Assembly: GCF_005239095.1 (NCBI RefSeq)
Contig: NZ_SZUA01000001.1
Coordinates: forward strand, 522,848-586,847
Origin: Luteimonas gilva
GTDB lineage: Bacteria; Pseudomonadota; Gammaproteobacteria; Xanthomonadales; Xanthomonadaceae
Direction of reading: 5' to 3'
Length of the DNA stretch: 64,000 nt
Below the pieces are notes generated by a model. The model was not told where the DNA came from. It was given only the letters and a program-made list of their open reading frames with translations, and searched no databases. The position numbers were made by a program, and so were the translations under genes. Below are positions 58,933 through 64,000 of this stretch, piece by piece (positions within the stretch are counted from its first letter, which is position 1; each line of letters opens with the position of its first letter).

Positions 58933-59921
58933 CGCGTCCCGGCACGATCGTCTGTTTCGGCGAAGCTCTGATCGATTTTCTCGCCCAACTGCAGGCTTCC
59001 GGCGCGCCGCGCGCTTTCCTGCAGTTCGCCGGCGGCGCCCCGGCCAACGTCGCGGTCGCGGTCGCGCATCTGGGCGGCGATGCTCAGTTCGTCGGAATGC
59101 TCGGCGAGGATATGTTCGGCGATTTCCTGCTGGAAAGCTTGAGCGATGCCGGAGTCGACACCCGCCATGTCGTGCGCACCGGCGCAGCTAAGACCGCTCT
59201 CGCGTTCGTCGCCCTCGACGGCGATGGCGAACGCAGCTTCAGTTTCTACCGGCCGCCGTCGGCCGATCTGCTGTTCCGCGCCACCGATTTCCGGCCGGCG
59301 TGCTTCGACGGCGCAGCGGCCTTCCACGTCTGTTCGAACAGCTTGACCGAAAGCGAGATCGCGGAAGCGACCTTGGCCGGCATGCGCATGGCTCGCCAAG
59401 CCGGCGCGCTGGTCAGCATGGACCTCAACTTGAGGCCGGCGCTGTGGCCCGACAATGCGGATCCCAGGCCGCGGCTTTGGGCTGCGCTCGAGGCGGCCGA
59501 CGTAGTGAAACTGGCCCGCAGCGAATCGGAATATTTGGCGGACGCTTTGTCCGGCGACGAACGGGCCGTGCTCGCGAGGCTGTGGCAAGGCCGTGCGCAA
59601 GCGGTCGTGATCACCGATGGCGCAGCGCCGGTGCGCTGGCACACGCGAAAGGCCTCGGGCGAATTGCCGAGCTTCGGCGTGCGCGCCGTCGACACCACGG
59701 CGGCCGGCGATGCTTTCGTGGGCGGCTTGCTGCATCGGCTCGCGCAGGACGGCGTCGACGGCGCCCGCTTGAACGAATACCTGAACGACGCGACCGCATT
59801 CGTCGATTCCCTACGCTTCGCCGCCGCCGTCGGCGGCCTGGCCGTCACGCGCCACGGCGCTTTCGCCGCGATGCCCAAGCTGGCCGACGTGCAGGCCTTG
59901 CTGGATACCCGATCCCCATGA
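58929..59921 (+). CDS. PfkB-family sugar kinase, probable fructokinase
   Basis: This 330-residue kinase of the ribokinase fold has IVCFGEALIDFLAQ, the substrate-binding FAGGAPANVAVAVAHLGGDA, and the ATP/catalytic motif DTTAAGDAFVGGLL with the base Asp. The sequence fits fructokinase. With the isomerase next to it, mannose would become fructose and then fructose 6-phosphate. Start and stop overlap the permease and isomerase genes by 4 nt each, giving a tightly coupled catabolic set. Confidence 0.9.
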   Translation: MTRPGTIVCFGEALIDFLAQLQASGAPRAFLQFAGGAPANVAVAVAHLGGDAQFVGMLGEDMFGDFLLESLSDAGVDTRHVVRTGAAKTALAFVALDGDGERSFSFYRPPSADLLFRATDFRPACFDGAAAFHVCSNSLTESEIAEATLAGMRMARQAGALVSMDLNLRPALWPDNADPRPRLWAALEAADVVKLARSESEYLADALSGDERAVLARLWQGRAQAVVITDGAAPVRWHTRKASGELPSFGVRAVDTTAAGDAFVGGLLHRLAQDGVDGARLNEYLNDATAFVDSLRFAAAVGGLAVTRHGAFAAMPKLADVQALLDTRSP

Positions 59922-61117
59922 ACACGCCCGATATTCCCGCGCCCGATTTCCGTTCGCCGGCCTTCTTGCGCGCCCATGTCGCACGGACGATGGCGTTCTA
60001 CCACCCGCGCGCGATCGATCCGGCGGGCGGTTTCTACCACTACTTCAAGGACGACGGAGCGGTATACGACGCCAGCCATCGCCATCTGGTGAGCAGCACG
60101 CGCTTCGTCTTCAACTATGCGATGGCCTACCGCGAGTTCGGCGACGAGGCTTATCTCGCTGCGGCTAGACACGGACTCGATTACTTGCGGCAGGCGCACC
60201 GCGACCCTGCGAGCGGCGGATACGCTTGGACGTTGCGCGACGGCGCTCCCGAAGACCGCACTAATCACTGCTACGGCGTCGCTTTCGTGCTGCTGGCGTA
60301 TTCGACCGCGCTGAAGGCCGGCATCAGGGAAGCGGCGCCCTGGATGGACGAAACTTGGCGCCTGCTGGAAGAGCGGTTCTGGGATGGGCAAGCGGGGCTA
60401 TACCGCGACGAAGCCGACGCCGATTGGAATTTTTCGGATTACCGCGGCCAGAACGCGAATATGCACATGTGCGAAGCGATGCTGGCGGCCTTCGAAGCCA
60501 GCGGTGATAAGCGCTATTTGGATCGCGCCTTGCAACTCGCCGATCGCATGACGCGGCAACAAGCCGCTAAGGCCGGCGGATTGGTCTGGGAGCATTACGA
60601 CCGCGATTGGAACGTCGACTGGGACTACAACCGCGACAATCCCAAGCACCTGTTCAGGCCTTGGGGCTTTCAGCCGGGCCATCAGACCGAATGGGCCAAA
60701 TTGCTGTTGATCCTCGACCGCCACGTCCAAGCCGATTGGCTGGTGCCGAAGGCGCGCCATCTTTTCGATACGGCATTGGCGCGTTCGTGGGACGAGCGGC
60801 GCGGAGGCATGTATTACGGCTTCGACCCGGAAGGCGCCGTCTGCGACGACGACAAGTATTTCTGGGTGCAGGCCGAATCGCTGGCCGCGGCCGCGTTGTT
60901 GGCCGCGCGCACCGGCGAAGCGGGCTACTGGGATTGGTACGAAAAGCTATGGGCGTACTCCTGGCGCCATTTCGTCGACCATCGCTACGGCGCTTGGTAC
61001 CGCATCCTCGACGCGGACAACCGCAAATACGGCGACGAGAAGAGCCCGGCCGGCAAAACCGATTACCACACGATGGGCGCCTGCTACGAGGTGCTGAACG
61101 TGCTGCGGAAGACGTAG
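59918..61117 (+). CDS. AGE-family isomerase, probable D-mannose isomerase
   Basis: This 399-residue (alpha/alpha)6-barrel enzyme of the N-acylglucosamine 2-epimerase family has catalytic His residues near those of YihS: His183 in GQNANMHMCEA, His255 in FQPGHQTEWAK and His384 in TDYHTMGACYEV. It would convert mannose to fructose. A cellobiose 2-epimerase or mannobiose epimerase is possible but less likely next to a fructokinase. It overlaps the kinase stop by ATGA and precedes the beta-mannosidase by 4 nt. Confidence 0.88.
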   Translation: MNTPDIPAPDFRSPAFLRAHVARTMAFYHPRAIDPAGGFYHYFKDDGAVYDASHRHLVSSTRFVFNYAMAYREFGDEAYLAAARHGLDYLRQAHRDPASGGYAWTLRDGAPEDRTNHCYGVAFVLLAYSTALKAGIREAAPWMDETWRLLEERFWDGQAGLYRDEADADWNFSDYRGQNANMHMCEAMLAAFEASGDKRYLDRALQLADRMTRQQAAKAGGLVWEHYDRDWNVDWDYNRDNPKHLFRPWGFQPGHQTEWAKLLLILDRHVQADWLVPKARHLFDTALARSWDERRGGMYYGFDPEGAVCDDDKYFWVQAESLAAAALLAARTGEAGYWDWYEKLWAYSWRHFVDHRYGAWYRILDADNRKYGDEKSPAGKTDYHTMGACYEVLNVLRKT

Positions 61118-61121
61118 CCGC

Positions 61122-63758
61122 ATGGCCTCGGCGCGCAGGCTCGGTTGGCTTTTGGCCGCGCTGGCGTCGCTGATCGCGCCCGGCGCCGATGCGACTGGAT
61201 GGGTCTCGACGCCGCTGGAAAACGGTTGGCGTTTTCGTTTGTCGCCGCAAGATCACTCGGCGGTCGAACATGCGCAAGCTGCGGCCTGGCATCCGGCGAA
61301 AGTACCCGGCCACGTGCATACCGATCTGCTGACCAACCGCTTGATCCCCGATCCTTATGCCGGGGCGCCCGAGGCGGGTTTGCAGTGGATAGGCCTGGCG
61401 CGTTGGGAATACGAGACGCGCTTCGACGTCGATGCCGCCACGTTGCGGCGCGCGCGCGTCGACTTGGTGTTCGAAGGGTTGGACACCTTCGCCGAGGTCG
61501 GTCTGAACGGCGAGAAATTGTTGTCGGCCGACAACAGCCATCGCACTTGGCGTATTCCCGTGCAGGGCAAGTTGAAAGCGCGGGGCAACGAGCTGCGCGT
61601 CGTCTTCGATTCGCCGATCCGGCGCCTGCTGCCGCAAGTGCAGGCGATGCCGCACAAGCTCGCAGGCAACTATCCTTCGCCCTACGGCGACGAGCCCAAA
61701 GACGCGATGACCGCGAACTTCGCGCGCAAGCCCGGCTACCACTACGGTTGGGACTGGGGTCCGCGCTACGTCACCGCTGGCCTGTGGCGGCCGGTGCGGC
61801 TGGAAAGCTGGGAGGGACTGCGGATCGCGGATTTCCACATCCGTCAACACAAGGTCGGTGCCGATGCCGCCGAGTTGACGGCCGAACTCGAGATCGAGTC
61901 CGAACAGGCGGCCGTAACGGCCATTCGCATCGCATATGCGAATCCGGACGGCAAGACCGCGAAAACGAGCAAGGAACGGAAAGCCCTGCAGCGTGGCCTC
62001 AATCGTATTTCGATCCCGATCCGGATCGCGCACCCGCAACGTTGGTACCCGGCGGGCTACGGCAAGCAGGCCTTGTATCGTTTCTCCGTCGAAGCGGAAG
62101 GTCAGGGCGGCGATCGCGCGCAATCCAGCCTGCGTACGGGCTTGCGCAGCGTCGAGCTGCGCCGCGACAAGGACGAGCGGGGCAGGGGCTTCGCCTTCGT
62201 GATCAACGGCATCCCGGTCTTCGCCAAAGGCGCCAACGCCATTCCGTTCGATGCCTTTCCGGCGCGGGTCACGCAGGCGCAGCTTCGCCGCGTGCTCGAA
62301 TCCGCCCGCGATGCGAACATGAACATGATCCGCAACTGGGGCGGCGGCTACTACGAAAGCGACGCGTTTTTCGAGCTGGCCGACGAACTAGGGCTGATGG
62401 TCTGGCAGGACTTTATGTTCGGCGGCGGCATGCAGCCCGGCTACGATCCGGATTTCCGCGCCAACGTCCGCGCCGAAGCGCGCGATCAGCTGCGCCGTTT
62501 GCGCAACCATCCCAGCATCGTGCTTTGGTGCGGCAACAACGAAGAAGAGACAGCCTGGAAGGACTGGGGCAACGGCAAGAAACTCGACGAAGTCGATCCG
62601 GCATTCGCCGCGAAGGTTTGGGCGGGCTACGAACAACTGTTCGGTCGCGATCTGCGCGAGGTGGTGGCGCAGGAAGGAGGCGGCGTGCCGTATTGGTCGA
62701 GCTCTCCCAGCAACGATCTCGACGGGCCGAGCAACGATACGGACAACGGCGACAAGCATTATTGGGCGGTCTGGGCCGGCTCGGAACCGGTCGAAAACTA
62801 CCTGAGCGAAACCCCGCGTTTCATGTCCGAATACGGACTGCAAGCGTGGCCGGAAATGAGCACTATCCGCAGTTTCGCCGGCGCGGACGACTTGCGGATC
62901 GATTCGCCCGTGATCCGTGCCCATCAGAAGTTCCTGGCAGGCGACGGCAACCAGCGCTTGCTGCACTACATCCGCGCCGAATACGGCGAGCCGCGCGATT
63001 TCGAGGATTTCGTCTATCTGAGCCGGACGCTGCAGGCCGAAGGCATCGAATTGGCGGCGCTGCACCATCGCGCCTCGCGGCCGTGGACGATGGGTTCGCT
63101 TTACTGGCAGCTCAACGACGTTTGGCCGGGCGCTTCCTGGTCCAGCATCGACTATTACGGCCGCTGGAAGCCGCTGCATTTCCACGCCAGGCGTTTCTAC
63201 GCCGACCTGGCCGTAGCGGCGTTGCGCAGGGACGGAGAAACCGAAGTGACCCTGGTGTCGGACCGGACAGGCACCGTACGCGGCGAACTGCGGTTGCGCG
63301 TGCTCGGCTTCGACGGCACGACGTATCGCGACGAGCGCAAGCCCGCGACCTTGGCGCCGTCGTCGGCGACGCGCATTGCCGCATACCGCGATGCTGACCT
63401 GCTGGGAAACGCGGATCCGCGCAGTACCGCGGCCGTATTCGAACTGCTCGTCGACGGCCGCCCCGTTTCGCGGCGCATCGTCTATTTCGGCGCCGCCAAG
63501 ACGCTGGTTTATCCGTCTGCTGCCGTAAAGCAGGAATGGCAGAAGACGGCCTCCGGCCATCGCCTGCGGCTGACGGCGACGCAAGGGCTCGTCCGTGCGC
63601 TGTGGATGGATTTCGGAAATCTCGATGCCGAAGTTTCCGACAACGCCTTCGACCTATTGCCCGGCGAAACCGTATCGCTGACGGTTTCCTCTCCGGCGTC
63701 CTTCGACGAACTCCAGCGCGGCCTGAGCTTGCGCTGGCTGAACAACCACCCGAGGTGA
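61122..63758 (+). CDS. GH2 beta-mannosidase
   Basis: This 878-residue exported enzyme has a signal peptide (residues 1-24, GWLLAALASLIAPGADA) followed by the GH2 sandwich domains and TIM barrel. Acid/base Glu474 is in CGNNEEETAW and nucleophile Glu570 in FMSEYGLQAWP. Earlier hallmarks are YHYGWDWGPRYVTAGLWRPV and NMNMIRNWGGGYYESD, typical of beta-mannosidases and not of beta-galactosidases. It cleaves the core beta-1,4-mannose of N-glycans. It lies in the same operon as the isomerase. Confidence 0.95.
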   Translation: MASARRLGWLLAALASLIAPGADATGWVSTPLENGWRFRLSPQDHSAVEHAQAAAWHPAKVPGHVHTDLLTNRLIPDPYAGAPEAGLQWIGLARWEYETRFDVDAATLRRARVDLVFEGLDTFAEVGLNGEKLLSADNSHRTWRIPVQGKLKARGNELRVVFDSPIRRLLPQVQAMPHKLAGNYPSPYGDEPKDAMTANFARKPGYHYGWDWGPRYVTAGLWRPVRLESWEGLRIADFHIRQHKVGADAAELTAELEIESEQAAVTAIRIAYANPDGKTAKTSKERKALQRGLNRISIPIRIAHPQRWYPAGYGKQALYRFSVEAEGQGGDRAQSSLRTGLRSVELRRDKDERGRGFAFVINGIPVFAKGANAIPFDAFPARVTQAQLRRVLESARDANMNMIRNWGGGYYESDAFFELADELGLMVWQDFMFGGGMQPGYDPDFRANVRAEARDQLRRLRNHPSIVLWCGNNEEETAWKDWGNGKKLDEVDPAFAAKVWAGYEQLFGRDLREVVAQEGGGVPYWSSSPSNDLDGPSNDTDNGDKHYWAVWAGSEPVENYLSETPRFMSEYGLQAWPEMSTIRSFAGADDLRIDSPVIRAHQKFLAGDGNQRLLHYIRAEYGEPRDFEDFVYLSRTLQAEGIELAALHHRASRPWTMGSLYWQLNDVWPGASWSSIDYYGRWKPLHFHARRFYADLAVAALRRDGETEVTLVSDRTGTVRGELRLRVLGFDGTTYRDERKPATLAPSSATRIAAYRDADLLGNADPRSTAAVFELLVDGRPVSRRIVYFGAAKTLVYPSAAVKQEWQKTASGHRLRLTATQGLVRALWMDFGNLDAEVSDNAFDLLPGETVSLTVSSPASFDELQRGLSLRWLNNHPR

Positions 63759-63765
63759 GAACGCG

Positions 63766-64000
63766 ATGAAAGCGACTTTCTTGAGCGCACTGGCTTTCCT
63801 TGCGCTGGCGCTCGTTCCGATGAAGGCGCCGGCCGCCGAACCGGCGATGAGCGATGCCCAAGCCGCGAAGCTGGCCGAACGCGTCAAGGCCGAAACCCGG
63901 CACGCCTGGCAGGGTTATAAACGCCAGGCCTGGGGCCATGACGCGCTCAAACCGCTCAGCGGGAAACCTCACGATTGGTACGGCGAATCCTTGCTGATGA
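63766..64000 (+). CDS. GH47 alpha-1,2-mannosidase, N-terminal part (partial)
   Basis: Only the first 78 residues are in the window. A signal peptide (FLSALAFLALALVPMKAPAA) is followed by the opening of a GH47 class I mannosidase: ETRHAWQGYKRQAWGHDALK and then PLSGKPHDWYGESLLM. This matches the conserved AW..Y...AWG.D.LKP.S pattern of ER/Golgi-type enzymes. It would trim alpha-1,2-mannose. The start is 7 nt after the beta-mannosidase stop. Confidence 0.85.
   Translation, partial: MKATFLSALAFLALALVPMKAPAAEPAMSDAQAAKLAERVKAETRHAWQGYKRQAWGHDALKPLSGKPHDWYGESLLM

Overview
The window reads as chromosomal DNA of a high-GC gammaproteobacterium of the Xanthomonadaceae, most likely Lysobacter or a close relative. 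Supporting signs are the methionine synthase split into two genes, a large 1656-residue NAD-glutamate dehydrogenase, the rpsF-rpsR-rplI-dnaB cluster, many TonB/glycosidase genes, and abundant short palindromic repeats. I saw no tRNA, rRNA, insertion sequence, prophage or CRISPR array.

Layout. 1-1184: end of ugd, slyX and a DUF2058 gene. 1300-7321 (minus): an operon reading ArsR-methyltransferase, metH N-terminal half, metH C-terminal half, acyltransferase. Repeats lie in both gaps around the metH halves and one is translated inside metH. 7458-15869 (plus): acyl-CoA dehydrogenase, glutamate dehydrogenase, NAD kinase, a small unknown gene and a 5'-nucleotidase. 15974-28842 (minus): DUF2939, DUF2461, exonuclease I and a full kynurenine route from kynurenine to the 2-aminomuconate stage (kmo, kynU, ACMSD, 3-HAO, RidA-type deaminase, carbonic anhydrase, aldehyde dehydrogenase). 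One molybdenum hydroxylase gene points the other way in the middle of it. 28856-31627 (minus): PaiB-like protein, two small unknown genes, asnS. 31693-35340 (plus): iscA-like gene, rpsF-rpsR-rplI, dnaB. 35344-38888 (minus): a frameshifted serine beta-lactamase-family gene and a LytTR two-component pair. 39074-44721 (plus): small proteins, alr, photolyase, wax-ester/DGAT acyltransferase, OmpA-like lipoprotein. 44863-47630 (minus): an unknown gene and an unusual fusion of a KAS III-like ketosynthase with a haem-oxygenase-like diiron domain. 47806-64000 (plus): glucokinase, glycosylasparaginase, cutC, then a glycan locus (TonB receptor, GH92, LacI regulator, sugar permease, PfkB kinase, AGE-family isomerase, GH2 beta-mannosidase, start of a GH47 mannosidase).

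How the parts fit. The last 15 kb looks like an N-glycan (mannose-rich glycoprotein) utilisation system. The outer-membrane receptor imports oligosaccharide, GH92/GH47 remove alpha-mannose, GH2 cleaves the core beta-mannose, and the glycosylasparaginase releases Asn from GlcNAc-Asn. Mannose would then be imported by the permease, isomerised to fructose and phosphorylated. A perfect 20-bp palindrome upstream of the receptor is a likely LacI operator.

The most original candidates are the KAS III-diiron oxygenase fusion with its unknown partner gene, and the way mobile palindromic repeats have become coding or gene-boundary sequence (inside MetH, inside GH92, one possible start codon and one stop codon).
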